A stretch of DNA of 64,000 nucleotides from contig JAKGHH010000005.1 of assembly GCA_022828595.1 (NCBI GenBank), positions 54,307,655 through 54,371,654 of the forward strand, read 5' to 3'. The notes under the pieces are model-generated. The model saw only the letters and a list, made by a program, of their open reading frames with translations. It did no database searches and was not told the DNA's origin. Positions 11,626 to 23,381 of this stretch are shown here, in pieces. The position numbers and the translations under genes are program-made. Source of the DNA: Nelumbo lutea (Eukaryota; Streptophyta; Magnoliopsida; Proteales; Nelumbonaceae). Each line of letters opens with the position of its first letter. The stretch's first letter is position 1.

Positions 11626-13398
11626 TCCAAAACGGTTCCACATGTGTGATCCTGTTTATAAAACCTTGACTTCTTCATCCCCAAATCATAACACATATGG
11701 CTTTTTTATTTTAAAATTAAAAATAAAAGTCACAAAAAAAATCCCCTTTTAACTCTTAATTCTATCCGCAATAAAGTCCATCATGACTTTCCCAAATTGT
11801 CAATATTTGACTATTTGTATTCTCTCCCTTCCTTTATGAAATCCCTTTTTCTCTCTCACATCATTTAGTCCTATTAATTCCATGTAATAAAGTAGCAGAG
11901 GTATAAGTTTATGGGTTAGGTCAGGTTTTAAAGCCCAATCCTAAGACAGGCCTGTAACAATACCAAGGTAAAAGCCTAAACTTTTCAATTCAAGCCCACC
12001 TAAGATTAATCTAACAGAATTTGTGGTGGATTGGAATGAATTTGGCTAAGGTTGGATGGGTTATTCAAGGTTAGAAGTTTTTTTTTTTTCACTCGACTCT
12101 ATTCTAGATGTCCTATTCACAATAACTCCATCCACACCTACTCACAAAACACTACAATCATGGATCAGGAATGTCTCTCCATGCATGATAATATACAAAA
12201 ACAGGATAATGTTCCAGATGTGCGGTTGAGAAGTCATATATGTGGGTAGGTGATATTTTTTTCTTTGGATTTTATTTTAATAAAAAATATTAATTACCTT
12301 AACACTACAAAATTAAACTACAGTTTATTGATTTTTCTTTATTAATTGGCATGCACATAAAGTTTTTTTTTTCAAAGTCTCCTGAATTCACTTTCAAAGG
12401 AATGTACTCTCATGGAAATTGCTAGGTGGTGTATTTATATAGATACCCTCACGTGAAATATATATTTTTTTTCTTTTTTAAGACCCCAAACTTTATTAGC
12501 TTCGGTTGCTTGACTTGAAAGTTATCAGGTAAACAAAACCAAAGGAGGACTGGAGGAGTAGTGACGTGATGGTTATGCCAGACTCGTGCACAATGTGCTT
12601 TCATTGATACTGTGGGTTTTAACCCATAGTTTACTAATAGTCCCCTATAAACTGCATCCTGTCCATAGATTTAGAATGAATTTACAGTCGATATTCATTT
12701 CACTTGTATGGTGGAACTAAAAATTTTGGGATGAGCTGAACAGTCATTTTTCCTTTTTTTTTTTTTTTTTTGGATTTAGACTGCATTCCACAGAATTTTG
12801 AATTCCACTGAAACTGGATAAACCGGTGAGTTCTTTTTTTTTTTTAATTTTTGTAAGAAAAACCGGTGGGTTCGTGCACTCAGTTGGTCCAAAATCGAGA
12901 TATTTAGTTTCAGTTTGGAAGCAGTGCAAATAGAGTGCAAAACTTAATATTTGGTACTGTACATATCTGTATTTGTGCTCTTCCCAAACTAGCCATAGAA
13001 CAAAAAAATCTTAGATTGAGGGATGAGAGTTGATCGCTAATTTATGAAAAAATAAAGACATTAAAACAAGACTATGATGACTAATGAGTATCATGTTTAA
13101 TATCTGTGATTTGAAGCTTACTTTTGTCATACCATTTAGCCTTCTTTCCCCAAGAGAATTGGACTTTGTTGCTCAATGACTTTGGATTCTTTTGCTTGAT
13201 TTTTCAAAAGTTGAAAGTGAACTCTTCTTAATTTACACCCTGACCCTGGCGATTGGAAACTGACTCCATTTGTAGACCAGGACCAGGACCCTGCGACAGG
13301 TTGACTATGAGAACGACCTTGGGCTTACAGAAAATTGCAACGCTCTGCAGTACTAAAAATCATGTAAAGCTCGAAATAATTCATTTGTATCGTCTCTA
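11626..13398. other. Spacer and upstream region of the first receptor kinase gene
   Basis: AT-rich with several T tracts (12078-12089, 12747-12771, 12834-12844). A short stretch at 12915-12995 (GGAAGCAGTGCAAATAGAG and TATTTGTGCTCTTCCC) resembles a worn copy of the foldback at 50866-50968. No gene is supported. The last 150 bases are the likely promoter of the gene at 13399; no clear TATA box was found. Confidence 0.5.
13301..13306 (+). promoter_or_regulatory. Possible W-box (TTGACT) upstream of receptor kinase 1
   Basis: TTGACT lies 98 bases before the start codon. Each of the four intact genes has a TTGAC core at 94-120 bases upstream. This is compatible with WRKY control, but the motif is short and common. 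Confidence 0.3.
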
Positions 13399-15747
13399 AT
13401 GGCGTCTACGATTCTTGCTCTATCTCTACTACTTTCAGTATCTTCCGCTGTTGTAGGAGTTCAAGATGAAAACCCAAATTTGATAAAGTTGGGCTCGTCG
13501 CTCTCGCCAACCATTCAACCCAGCTCGTGGTCCTCACCTTCCGGTCGCTTTGCATTCGGCTTCTACCAACAAGGCAATGGCTTCTCCGTCGGAATTTGGT
13601 TGGTGGAAGACCCCGTAAACACGGTGGTCTGGACGGCAAAAAGAGACGATCAACCGGTTTCCTCGGATGCTACTCTGAACCTTACTACGGACGGGTGGCT
13701 TGTTCTCCGAACCGGTCAGGGTGAGGAGACGACCCACATCATCAATGCCTCCAAACCCGCTTCCTTTGCTTCAATGCTAGATTCTGGGAATTTTGTGCTC
13801 TACGACTACAACAATTCTTCAGAAATTATCTGGGAGAGCTTTGACAGCCCAACTGACACCATATTGGGTGGTCAGATTCTGTTGTCGCGGAATAAATTGG
13901 TTTCCAGTGTATCGGAAACTGACCACTCGAGTGGTAGGTTTTATCTCATAATGCAGGAAGATGGAAACCTTGTTGCTTACCCAGTAAACACTACTAAACC
14001 CATTGATGCTTATTGGGCTACCGGTACTTTTGCATACAATTACAATCTCAGCTTGTATCTTTATCCTAATGGCACTCTAATGTTCGGAAGCATATCGGAT
14101 TTCAATGCTTCATCGTCCCCATCGGCCGGTAGGAACGGGACCATCTTTCGTGTAACACTTGATCCCGAGGGGATCTTTCGGAAGTATTCTCACAACTTCG
14201 GCGGTAATGGCGGTAGAGCCAATACAACGATCAGGTGGTCAGCTTTGCATGACCCATGTGAAGTCAAGGGCGTATGTGGCTTCAATAGCTACTGCTCCCT
14301 TGTGGGCACAAAACATGATTGCGTATGCCTTCCTGGGTTTGATTTTATCGACCCCAATCGGAGGTTCCGGGGCTGTGAGAGGAATTTCACTGAAGAAGGT
14401 TGCCTAGACTTGAAAGACACAGTGGTTCAGTATAAGATTATTAGTGTGGAGAATTTGATTTTGGTGGACCATCCTTTTTCAACAGAGTTTAAGGATAGAG
14501 AAGATTGCGAGAAGTCATGTTTAGATGATCGTAATTGTGCGGCAGCGCAGTTTCAGATTGATAGTTGTAAGAAACAGAAGCTTCCTTTGAGGTATTTGAA
14601 AATGAACCCAAATGTGTCCAGCACAGTTTTCTTCAAGGTGAGCTCCGGATTCATCCAGAGCAGAAACAGAACCTCAGAATCAGATGGAAATAAAAGACTG
14701 GTTCTAATCGTTACGGTAAGTTTAGGTTCTCTCACATGCTTGTTTGTTGCCATTGCGATCTCCAGTTTCCTTATTTACGGACGACGAAAAGTACAGTATA
14801 CAAGGTTGCTACAAAATGGCAACATGGGTCTGAGTGAAGAGTTTACGCTGCGGCTGTTCACTTATGAAGAATTGGAGAAGGCAACTAATGGCTTCAAGGA
14901 GGAGTTGGGTAGAGGCTCTTTAGGAGCAGTTTATAGAGGCGTCTTATCACAAGATAACCGAATCGTCGCTGTTAAGAGACTGGAGAAGATTGATGAAGGA
15001 GAGAGGGAGTTTAAAGCAGAGATGAGTGCAATAGGAAGGACACATCATAAGAACTTGATCAGACTGCTTGGATTCTGCATTGAAGGCTCTAAGAGGCTTC
15101 TGGTTTATGAATACATGAGCAGCGGCTCACTTGCGCAACTTCTCTTCAATGCCGAAGGACGACCCATTTGGAGAGAAAGGATAAGAATCGCACTAGACAT
15201 AGCCAGAGGAATTCTCTACCTACATGAAGAATGCGAGACTCGTATCATCCACTGTGATATAAAGCCTCAGAATGTACTGATGGATGAGTTTTTGACTGCT
15301 AAGATCTCGGACTTCGGGTTATCCAAGCTGCTGATGCCAAATCAAACAATAACCTTTACAGGTGTCAGAGGAACGGGAGGTTACGTGGCACCTGAGTGGC
15401 AGAAGAATGTCCCAATAACAGTGAAGGCCGATGTTTACAGTTTCGGAATCGTGCTGTTGGAGATTGTATGTTGCAGAAACAATATGGAGGTTAATGTATC
15501 GTCAGCAGATGAAATTATTCTTTCTAGTTGGGTTTATAATTGCTTTGTGGCCGGAGAGCTGGATAAGCTTGTGGGTGATGAAGAGGTAGATATGAAAGCA
15601 CTGGAGAGGATGGTTAAGATTGCACTTTGGTGTATTCAAGATGAACCTACTCATCGTCCTTCAATGAGGAATGTGATATTGATGATAGAAGGGATCATGG
15701 ATACAAGCATCCCTCCATCTCCATGTCTCTCCTTTGTTAATTCTTGA
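13399..15747 (+). CDS. G-type lectin receptor-like kinase 1 (RLK1/LECRK type), 782 aa, intronless
   Basis: Predicted plasma-membrane receptor Ser/Thr kinase. A signal peptide (residues 1-21) leads into a B-lectin domain (about 28-155; SGRFAFGFY, NTVVWTAKRDD, LDSGNFVLYD), a six-Cys EGF-like module (C287-C326; CEVKGVCGFNSYC) and a PAN-like segment (C370-C390). One membrane span lies at about 434-461. The kinase has a Gly loop GRGSLG 504-509, Lys526, Glu541, HCDIKPQN 618-625 with Asp620, DFG 638-640 and APEW 664-667. Cys precedes the catalytic Asp, so it is non-RD, as in many immune receptors. The chosen ATG opens the signal peptide. Length matches the family (about 780-820 aa). It is closest in the window to the gene at 30311, with which it shares the TCTCTAATGGCGTCT start context. 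AATAAA at 15805 may be its poly(A) signal. The ligand is unknown. Confidence 0.95.
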   Translation: MASTILALSLLLSVSSAVVGVQDENPNLIKLGSSLSPTIQPSSWSSPSGRFAFGFYQQGNGFSVGIWLVEDPVNTVVWTAKRDDQPVSSDATLNLTTDGWLVLRTGQGEETTHIINASKPASFASMLDSGNFVLYDYNNSSEIIWESFDSPTDTILGGQILLSRNKLVSSVSETDHSSGRFYLIMQEDGNLVAYPVNTTKPIDAYWATGTFAYNYNLSLYLYPNGTLMFGSISDFNASSSPSAGRNGTIFRVTLDPEGIFRKYSHNFGGNGGRANTTIRWSALHDPCEVKGVCGFNSYCSLVGTKHDCVCLPGFDFIDPNRRFRGCERNFTEEGCLDLKDTVVQYKIISVENLILVDHPFSTEFKDREDCEKSCLDDRNCAAAQFQIDSCKKQKLPLRYLKMNPNVSSTVFFKVSSGFIQSRNRTSESDGNKRLVLIVTVSLGSLTCLFVAIAISSFLIYGRRKVQYTRLLQNGNMGLSEEFTLRLFTYEELEKATNGFKEELGRGSLGAVYRGVLSQDNRIVAVKRLEKIDEGEREFKAEMSAIGRTHHKNLIRLLGFCIEGSKRLLVYEYMSSGSLAQLLFNAEGRPIWRERIRIALDIARGILYLHEECETRIIHCDIKPQNVLMDEFLTAKISDFGLSKLLMPNQTITFTGVRGTGGYVAPEWQKNVPITVKADVYSFGIVLLEIVCCRNNMEVNVSSADEIILSSWVYNCFVAGELDKLVGDEEVDMKALERMVKIALWCIQDEPTHRPSMRNVILMIEGIMDTSIPPSPCLSFVNS

Positions 15748-16396
15748 TCTGTTATCCTTTTCTCTTCTTGGGTACTAAGTTTTGTATGTTAACCTGCAGC
15801 AGAAAATAAAAAAAAGAAGAAAGAAAAGTGGGTAGCCCAGATGAGATGCGATTTAGAGCTCTGCTCTTGACTCTCGTCACTTTAAGAAGAGTTATTAATG
15901 TTGTTAGAAAAAATGCTGTTCAATGGCAAGGAGAATTGAATTCCGACCAGCGAGTAGTCATTAATCAATACCAAATTCAATCTTCAGCTCTTTCCTTCCG
16001 AAACGGGCTCTTAAATCGGAGGACCATTTGGATACAGATTTGCAAAAAAGTAAAATGAAAAAAAAAGAAAAAATAGGGGGTGACACTTGTACAAATGTAA
16101 TTTGGGGGTTTGAATATCTTATTGAAAAATTTTCCGGGCCTCCAAATTTGACCAGTTTTGAGTTTTCTTTTCATCACAAGACGAAGACCCTACAACTGCC
16201 CGTTCGTCATACGTTGGCTACAAGACCGGAAGACCTACTACTGTCGTTTGTCATACGTCGTCTTAGTCCATGGAAATTAATTTCCTTGTTCGCCACGGTA
16301 AATTGACGGAAACTTCGGGCTCTCGATGAGAAGAGACATAACATTTTAGGATATTATCACATAGCTGGAAAGACAGAGCTCTCTTGTCTTTCTAAA
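15748..16396. other. Spacer between receptor kinases 1 and 2
   Basis: About 650 bases. AATAAA at 15805-15810, inside an A-rich run, is a plausible poly(A) signal for the upstream gene. A partial repeat (CAAGACGAAGACCCTACAAC at 16178 and CAAGACCGGAAGACCTACTA at 16221, each followed by a cGTTyGTCATACGT phrase) lies in the presumed promoter of the next gene. TTGACG at 16303-16308 is 94 bases before the next ATG. Confidence 0.5.
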
Positions 16397-18778
16397 ATGG
16401 CGTGGCTCCCTCTAATACTCGTACCATTTCTGCTTCTTCCTCTACTCGTTACAATTATTGTAGTTGTAGAAGCTCAACCCAAAGAAACTAAGCTGATATA
16501 CTTGGGCTCTTCGCTCTCGCCCAACACTCAGTCCACTCCTTGGCTCTCACATTCAGGCCATTTTGCGCTTGGATTCCACCCCCAACGCAATGGTTTTGTG
16601 GTTGCAGTTTGGTTGGTTGGAAGGCCGGAAAATACAGTAGTGTGGACAGCCAACAGAGATGACCCACCAGTCTCCCCAAATGCTTCTTTGCAGTTAACAA
16701 CGAATGCTGGGCTGCTTCTTCTAACTGGGCAAGGCGAAGAGAGACGCATTTCTAATGTGTCGGACTCTGTTTCCTTTGCAGCCATGCTCGACTCCGGCAA
16801 TTTTGTGCTCTATAGTGCCAACTTCACTGTCCTTTGGGAAAGTTTCAGGTTTCCGACCAACACCTTATTGGGAGGACAATATTTTCCAATGGGGAGTCAA
16901 TTGTTGTCTAGTGTTTCAGACACAGATTACTCGACTGGAAGGTTTCGTCTTGGGATGCAGAAAGACGGGAACCTTGTTCTTGGACCTAAGGACGACGACA
17001 ATCCTTACTGGGCTTCCGGAACCAACGGAGAACAAGGTTCCAACGTACAATTATATCTTAATAGTACTGGCTATCTATCTATCGGCAACAGCAGCGGTTA
17101 TGAGGCATGGAGAGTCGGAAACGGCTCGTCCTCTGTCACCAATGGAACGGCCATTTTCCGAGCAAAACTTGACAATGATGGCATTTTCCGGTTGTATTCC
17201 CACAGCTTGGACGGAAACAATGTATTTACCTCGGTGTCTACTGTCTGGGAGGCACTGAGCAAGGACAAAATATGTCAAGTGAAAGGTCTGTGCGGCTTCA
17301 ACAGCTACTGCACGATGGTAGGCATGGAACCTGTTTGCAAATGTCTTCCTGGGTTTGATTTCATTTACCCCACTCAGATGTTTGAAGGCTGCCAAAGGAA
17401 CTTCACTCAAGGATGTTGCAGAGGCAGGGAGGGGAAAATAACTGCGTTCTACGAAATTATAACCATGGATAATCTATTGTGGGGAGAAGACAACCCTTAT
17501 TTCTATGCATCTTTGACAAAAGAAGATTGCAGCAAGTCTTGTTTAGAAGACTGTTATTGTGGTGCTGCACTATTTAAGGATGGAAACTGCCAAAAACAAG
17601 AAGTTCCACTGAGATTTGTCAGACGAGAACAGCTTGATGAGTCAACCACAGCATTCATTAAGGTTAGAACCACCCCTATTGCAAACCTTGAAACTGGTAA
17701 CAACGGTGCAACAGTCCTGATTGTTGTTGCAATCCTAATTTTCTTGACTTGCTCTTTTGTTTCCCTTGCAATAGCTGCATTCTTTATATATAGACAGCGT
17801 GCTCTGGGGTATAGATTAATGGCAGAAATGGGGAAATTATGGCCGAACGAGGAATTAACCTTACGGTTGTTTTCTTACGATGAGCTCCAGAAAGCAACCG
17901 ATGGGTTCAAGGAGGAGTTGGGAAGGGGATCATTTGGTGCTGTGTACAAGGGGAGTATTCACAAAGGTAAGAAAATTATCGCTGTAAAGAGATTGGAGAA
18001 AATGATGGAAGAAGGAGAACGGGAGTTTCGGGCTGAGATGAGAGCAATCGGAAGAACCCATCATCGAAATTTGGTTCGATTGCTTGGCTACTGCGCCGAA
18101 GACTCAAACAGGCTTCTGGTTTATGAGTACATGAGTAATGGATCACTGGCAGATCTTCTATTCAAGGCTAAACAGCATCCTTACTGGAATGAAAGAGTGG
18201 GAATTGCATTGGATATAGCTAAAGGGATCCACTATTTGCATGAAGAGTGCGAGGCCCCTATAATCCATTGCGATATAAAGCCTCAAAACATACTGATGGA
18301 TAATTTTTGGACTGCTAAGATATCTGATTTTGGGTTGGCCAAATTGTTGATGCCAGACCAGACCAGAACCTTCACTCAGGTGAGAGGGACCAGAGGGTAC
18401 TTGGCACCGGAATGGCAGAGGAACACACCCATAACAGTGAAGACTGATGTGTATAGCTTCGGGATCATGTTATTGGAGATTGTTTGTTGCCGAAAATGTA
18501 TGGAGTTTGGTGCATCCTCACCGGAACAGATTATTCTTTCCAACTGGGTTTATAACTGCTTTGTGGAGAGACAGTTGGATAAACTTGTTCCTGATGAAGA
18601 AGTTGACATGAAGATGTTAGAGAGGATGGTTAAGGTGGGGTTATGGTGTATACAAGATGAACCTGTTCTGCGTCCTTCAATGAAGAACGTAATACTCATG
18701 CTGGAAAGCATCATTGAAGATATATCTGTTCCTCCGGCCCCAAGTCCGTCCTTCGTGTTACCTGATACTCCCACCTGA
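16397..18778 (+). CDS. G-type lectin receptor-like kinase 2 (RLK1/LECRK type), 793 aa, intronless
   Basis: A receptor kinase with the same plan as its neighbour. A hydrophobic signal peptide (1-26) is followed by a B-lectin domain (about 35-160; SGHFALGFH, NTVVWTANRDDPPV, LDSGNFVLYS) and an EGF-like module (C293 onward; CQVKGLCGFNSYC). The PAN-like segment includes DCSKSCLEDCYCGAALF (378-394), and a membrane span lies at about 438-465. The kinase has GRGSFG 509-514, Lys531, Glu547, HCDIKPQN 624-631 with Asp626, DFG 644-646 and APEW 670-673. It is non-RD. An extra Cys in FTQGCC (340-341) is peculiar to this copy. It pairs with the gene at 38675 through shared features (MAEMG juxtamembrane, LFSYDELQKAT, RGYLAPEWQRNTPI). 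The single ORF has no lesion, so it is presumably functional. Confidence 0.95.
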   Translation: MAWLPLILVPFLLLPLLVTIIVVVEAQPKETKLIYLGSSLSPNTQSTPWLSHSGHFALGFHPQRNGFVVAVWLVGRPENTVVWTANRDDPPVSPNASLQLTTNAGLLLLTGQGEERRISNVSDSVSFAAMLDSGNFVLYSANFTVLWESFRFPTNTLLGGQYFPMGSQLLSSVSDTDYSTGRFRLGMQKDGNLVLGPKDDDNPYWASGTNGEQGSNVQLYLNSTGYLSIGNSSGYEAWRVGNGSSSVTNGTAIFRAKLDNDGIFRLYSHSLDGNNVFTSVSTVWEALSKDKICQVKGLCGFNSYCTMVGMEPVCKCLPGFDFIYPTQMFEGCQRNFTQGCCRGREGKITAFYEIITMDNLLWGEDNPYFYASLTKEDCSKSCLEDCYCGAALFKDGNCQKQEVPLRFVRREQLDESTTAFIKVRTTPIANLETGNNGATVLIVVAILIFLTCSFVSLAIAAFFIYRQRALGYRLMAEMGKLWPNEELTLRLFSYDELQKATDGFKEELGRGSFGAVYKGSIHKGKKIIAVKRLEKMMEEGEREFRAEMRAIGRTHHRNLVRLLGYCAEDSNRLLVYEYMSNGSLADLLFKAKQHPYWNERVGIALDIAKGIHYLHEECEAPIIHCDIKPQNILMDNFWTAKISDFGLAKLLMPDQTRTFTQVRGTRGYLAPEWQRNTPITVKTDVYSFGIMLLEIVCCRKCMEFGASSPEQIILSNWVYNCFVERQLDKLVPDEEVDMKMLERMVKVGLWCIQDEPVLRPSMKNVILMLESIIEDISVPPAPSPSFVLPDTPT

Positions 18779-19664
18779 TATTTCCGGCATCATGGATATT
18801 ACCAGCTTCTATGTAGACGTCTAGGTGTTTCTCTTTTGTCATTTTTGGATAGTACCATGTAAACTTATTTCTGAAGAAGTATGGGTAGTTCATCTTTTGG
18901 TAATGCATGTATATACAGTTCTATCATTACTTGAATAAGTTCTACCTATTCTGATGATGAGACTCACTATACAGACTAAGACGTGAGAACATCACTATAT
19001 TACAGACTAAGACATGAGAACGTAAACTTATCAAGAAAGACATGAGAACCTAAAGGCCACAAAGAAGACGTTTATTGCAATGGAGACAGTGCAGGAGAAA
19101 GCTAGGGGTACATGGTCTAACTCAAGATTTGAAGTCTAGAAGAAATTCTTAGGCAGAAGTAAAACTTCTCGCTTAAGCATTCTTATATTCTACCAATTAC
19201 GGGTGTGTGGGTGGTTTTTGAGACTTTGAACTGAGTTTTAACTCGTTCAGTACGTTGAACGGTTGAACACCCAACCAGCTCAAGGCCCAAAACAATAATT
19301 TTCCTATTGAAAATCTATGCAGCTGCCGTACCGGAAGGGGTTTTTTGACCAATGAAACGCCCGCTTTCATATTTGTTGACTCATATTTGTTGTCACTTTC
19401 CTATTGAAAATCAATAGTTTTAACTCATATTTGTTGTCACTTTCCAATCCAACGCCCGCTTTCATATATATATATATATATGTATAACATAATTATGTAA
19501 TAATATATAGTATATAATATATTAATAAAATAAATAATTATTTTCAATTTTATCATATTAATTTATTTAATTTTTATTTATATAAACAATTAAGCAATTG
19601 TATACATCAAAATTCATATAAAATTAAAATTTTAAGTTTTTTTTCAATTATTTAAATAAATAAT
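18779..19664. other. Spacer with locally duplicated short segments
   Basis: ACAGACTAAGAC(G/A)TGAGAAC occurs twice at about 18972-19022. At 19295-19470 three phrases recur in shuffled order: CCTATTGAAAATC, TCATATTTGTTGTCACTTTCC and AACGCCCGCTTTCATAT. An (AT)n run follows (19467-19482), then AT-rich sequence. No gene is seen. Confidence 0.5.
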
Positions 19665-20530
19665 TTGTACCGGTCCACAACCCCGCCTAACCCAAGGCTT
19701 GGCCCACAAACCAGCCTAGCACGTAGCACGGGCTCGGGCCATGGGCCATGCTGGGCCAACCGCCAAAATATCTTAGGGGAGGGAGGCATGGCCCGAGACG
19801 GCCCATTTTACACCTCTACAACACGGGTCGCACTAGTCCGTTGCGGCGTTGCCTTTCCTAACCACACCAAGAATGAGAAATTAAAATAAAAAAAAAGAAA
19901 GGAAGAAAAAATGTCAGGTGTTGAGGAATCGTTCAGGGTCTGATTCCTGGGTTGAATGGTTGCATTGTTCGGTTCGAATGGATAGCTTGCTCTAATAGAA
20001 AAAAATAAAAAAAAATTAAAAAACCCAAAAATGGCCAAAAACCATTCCTGAGTTAAATGGTTCGATGGTCCGACTGCTCGGATCAATGGTTTTTGACCAA
20101 AAGCGTTTTTGGGATTAAATGGAATGGCTGGTTCTCAATTTTTCCGGTCTGACCGTTCGGTCCAGTCTGAACCACAGTGTAAAGGTCATGACAGTAAGTG
20201 AAGGATTGTCTATTTCCAAAATGATGATTGATAAGTGCTCGTAACGTGTCCCAACTGGCCATTGCAGCCACCAATGTTTTCAAAGCCAGACCGGATCGAA
20301 TGGTTGTATCGGAAAAATTGGGACCAGTTCCGTTTTACCTTGAAATTATTATTTGGCCAAAAACCGTTGATTTGGTCAATGAACTACTGATTCGAACGAT
20401 CAAATCGTTGAATTGTTCGACTTGAGAATGGTTTTTAGCCATTTTTTAACTTTATTTATTTATTTTTATTTATTTTTGTCATAGAGAGCCGTCTTTTTAG
20501 ATTGGACGGTCGAACCGTTTGACCCAATTA
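19665..20530. repeat. Diverged GGTTCGAACC-type dispersed repeat tract
   Basis: 19672-19810 is a GGCCCRGGC-rich block (GGCTCGGGCCATGGGCCATG). 19905-20530 consists of TTCGGTTCGAATGG, CAATGTTTTCAAAGCCAGACC and GACGGTCGAACCG phrases. The text from about 20270 resembles the left end of the element at 11090. This is probably one or two worn non-autonomous copies of that family. No coding capacity. Confidence 0.45.
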
Positions 20531-21483
20531 CCACAAATTATGATGTACACTCTCCCACTTGGGGAGATGTTAGGTGGGCACCCCTCGTACGTGCTAGGCC
20601 ATGGGCCTTCTTATCACCCATTAACCCCGTACGTCCAGACAGAAAGTTGAAAGTACCAAAATGTATAAAGTTCAAAGAACAACGAAAAGACCTTGTATGG
20701 ACAACTGGCAAATCGAAGACGTTCCTATCAAATTATTTGGCATCTTTATCAGTTTACTTGTCCAATGTGGAGATTTGCAATGAAATTAAACACCTTGCAT
20801 ACTAAAATGTTTGGCATTATAGTGGCTTAGAATCTCATCAATTAGAGTTAATTACCTGCTTCAAATGATTATAGCGCGGTAACCCACAAACTTGTGAATG
20901 ACTAAAGGGTTATCCAATGAGCACGTGATATCCTCTTCAACCTTTCACACCTTTTCAAGTAGACTCAGGAATCATCCTTGTGGAGAGATCAATTTTACTT
21001 AATTATGTGCCAAAATTTCGCCTATAACCCTTCTTGCAGCTCAAACATCAGCAAGTAGGCAGGGCTAATTAAGTTGATTTCTTCTCTCCTGTTCGTATCT
21101 CTATCTGGGTGGAGCCGGCCGGCCGGTTACTGGGAAGAATTATGTAGCAGAGTTCGGGTTGGCCCTGCATGTAATTGGTCTTTGTACAAGCTATCGCTCT
21201 TATATATTATTGAAAGAGTTCATGATCAATCACCATTTATGAATACTAAGACCACTTAGTTACAGAACCAATTGCGAGTAAATATATAATGCCGTACGTA
21301 TACATGGGATGAGGCCTCTCCAAGTTGCAGAGTTGAAAACTTAGTCAAAAGTTGCATATTTGAATGGTATAAACTGTGACTGTGCTTTTGATGACTTTTT
21401 AACACGCTTTATTGAGCTTGAGGCCTTACAAAAGCTATTCATTTTAAGATGAAATCATAATAACACAAATCTAAGTCTTGATC
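20531..21483. other. Upstream region of the receptor kinase pseudogene
   Basis: Single-copy-looking sequence. It includes a palindromic GGCCGGCCGGCCGG-like stretch (21115-21127) and a TATATATTATTG at about 21200-21211. It would have been the promoter of the pseudogene starting at 21484. No other feature is seen. Confidence 0.4.
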
Positions 21484-21525
21484 ATGGCTGCTCATTTTCT
21501 ATTTCTTATCTTCTCTTCTATCGTT

Positions 21526-21826
21526 TGTGTTGGTATAATGATGGTATAGAAGACTAGAGAATATGATAGGAAATAGGAGAGAGAATGCTAGTAGCTTCTG
21601 TATTTTTTCTGTTTCTCTCATGCTCATTTGCAATACAGAGGTTGTATTTATAGTAGCTAGAGTCGGTGGTTGGAAGGTAAACCGACTTTACATTTGTGGT
21701 TAATATTTTTTGCTCTAGATCCTTCTTTACTAAAGGAATCTTGACCAGACAAATTTACTTGCTTCTCAAGTATAACTAGGAAGTTCTAGAGTAAAGTATT
21801 CTAGAAATGTGTAGCAACTTCTATTA
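21526..21826 (-). repeat. 3' LTR of the copia element
   Basis: Matches 25845-26138 across its length, starting TGTTGGTATAATGATGG at 21528. Just inside it, 21827-21833 (TTCCTCC on +) gives a purine-rich tract on the minus strand. The RNase H stop codon falls at 21824-21826, so coding sequence reaches the LTR. Confidence 0.88.
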
Positions 21827-23381
21827 TTCCTCCTTGGTGCACATTTTAGTAACTGCAATCATGTCTCGTAATAGTTTGAACTTTCCTTTTGGCAGTGCCT
21901 TTGTAAATATGTCTGCTAATTGTTCTTCCGTCTTGTAGTGTTTGAATTCTATTTCTTTGTTTGCTTCAGTTTCTCTGATGAAGTGATACTTGATGCCTAT
22001 ATGCTTGGTTCTGTTGTGAAATACGGGATTCTTTGCCATTGCTATAGTTGATCTACTATTGCAGTAGATTTCTGTAGCTTCCACTTGTGATTCTCCCATG
22101 TCTTCATGTATTCTTTTTAGCCATATCGCTTGGCTTGTTGTCATTGCTGCTGCAATATACTCTGCTTCAGCTGATGATTGTGCAACTGTTGCTTGTTTCC
22201 TTGATGCCCAAGAAAATATCCCTAATCCAATTGTGAAAGCATATCCTGACGTGCTTTTCATGTCGTCTACTGATCCTGCCCAGTCACTATCTGTGTAGCC
22301 AATTAGTTTTGAGTCATGTGTGATTCCGTACCATATTCCGTAGTTCTTTGTTCCTTGCAAGTATCTAAGTACTCTCTTAACTGCTCCATAGTGAACATGA
22401 CTTGGACTCTGCATGAATCTTGATAGCAGACTAACTGCATACATGATGTCTGGTCTTGTAGCTTTTAAATAGAGTAAGCTTCCAATTAAACTTCGAAATT
22501 GTGATTTATCTGCTTTTGGTGAGCCGTCTTCTTTCTTGAAGACTTTATTGTTGTCTAATGGAGTTGATACTGTTTTGCAGCCTTCCATTTTGAATTTCTT
22601 CAAGAGAGTCTCTGTATATTTTTTTTTGTGAGATGAAGATTCCATCTTCTTCTTGAATTATTTCGATCCCAAGAAAGTAGTGCATTAAACCCAAATCGGT
22701 CATCTCCAAAGTCTTCATCATGTCTTATTTAAATTTCTTGATCATCTTCTCATTATTTCCTGTGTAAATGAGATCATCGACATATAAAGAGACAATAAGT
22801 GTGTCATTTGTACCTTGAGTCTTGATGTAGAGTGTTGGCTCACTTTTGCTTCTCCTGAATCCTTGCTCAGTGAAGTAGCTGTCGATTCTACTGTACCAGG
22901 CTCTCGAAGCTTGCTTTAGGCCATATAATGCCTTCTTTAATCTAAGAACTTTATCTTCTTGTCCTTGCACCACGAACCCTTGAGGTTTCTCCACATAGAT
23001 TTCTTACTTAAGGTAGCCATTGAGGAATGCTGACTTCACATCTAGTTGGAAAATATTCCATTTCTTCTATGCAGCTAGTGCAATCAATGCCCTGATTGTG
23101 TCAAGGCGTGCAACTGGAGCAAATGACTCATTGTAGTCGACACCATATTGTTGTGAGTATCCTTTGGCAAATAACCTTGCTTTATGCTTCTGGATTGAGC
23201 CATCCGAGTTAAGCTTTGTCTTGTAAACCCACTTAACTCCTATAGTGTGTTTGTTTTGTGGACGATCTACAAGCTCCCATGTCTCGTTTTTCTCGATCAT
23301 CTTTATCTCTTCGTCCATAGCTATTCTCCATACTTCTTTCTTAAAAGCTTCTTCAAAGCTTTTTGGCTCCATAAGCATCAA
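21824..23381 (-). pseudogene. Copia reverse transcriptase and RNase H, broken
   Basis: RT begins with KNETWELVDRPQ, KWVYKTKLNSDGS and DYNESFAPVARLDTIRAL (23381-23067). It continues with ALYGLKQASRAWYSRID and SLYVDDLIYTGN, keeping the YVDD active site (22994-22725). The last frame, 22645-21824, carries RNase H: GYTDSDWAGSVDDMKSTSGY, QSSAEAEYIAAA and LADIFTKALPKGKF. Frame breaks fall near 23060 and 22725-22645. The domains look individually well preserved, so the insertion is not very old. Confidence 0.88.

Noticed and set aside
22098..22298. Plus-strand 66-codon frame inside the copia element
   Set aside because: It is the complement of copia RNase H and has no support of its own.
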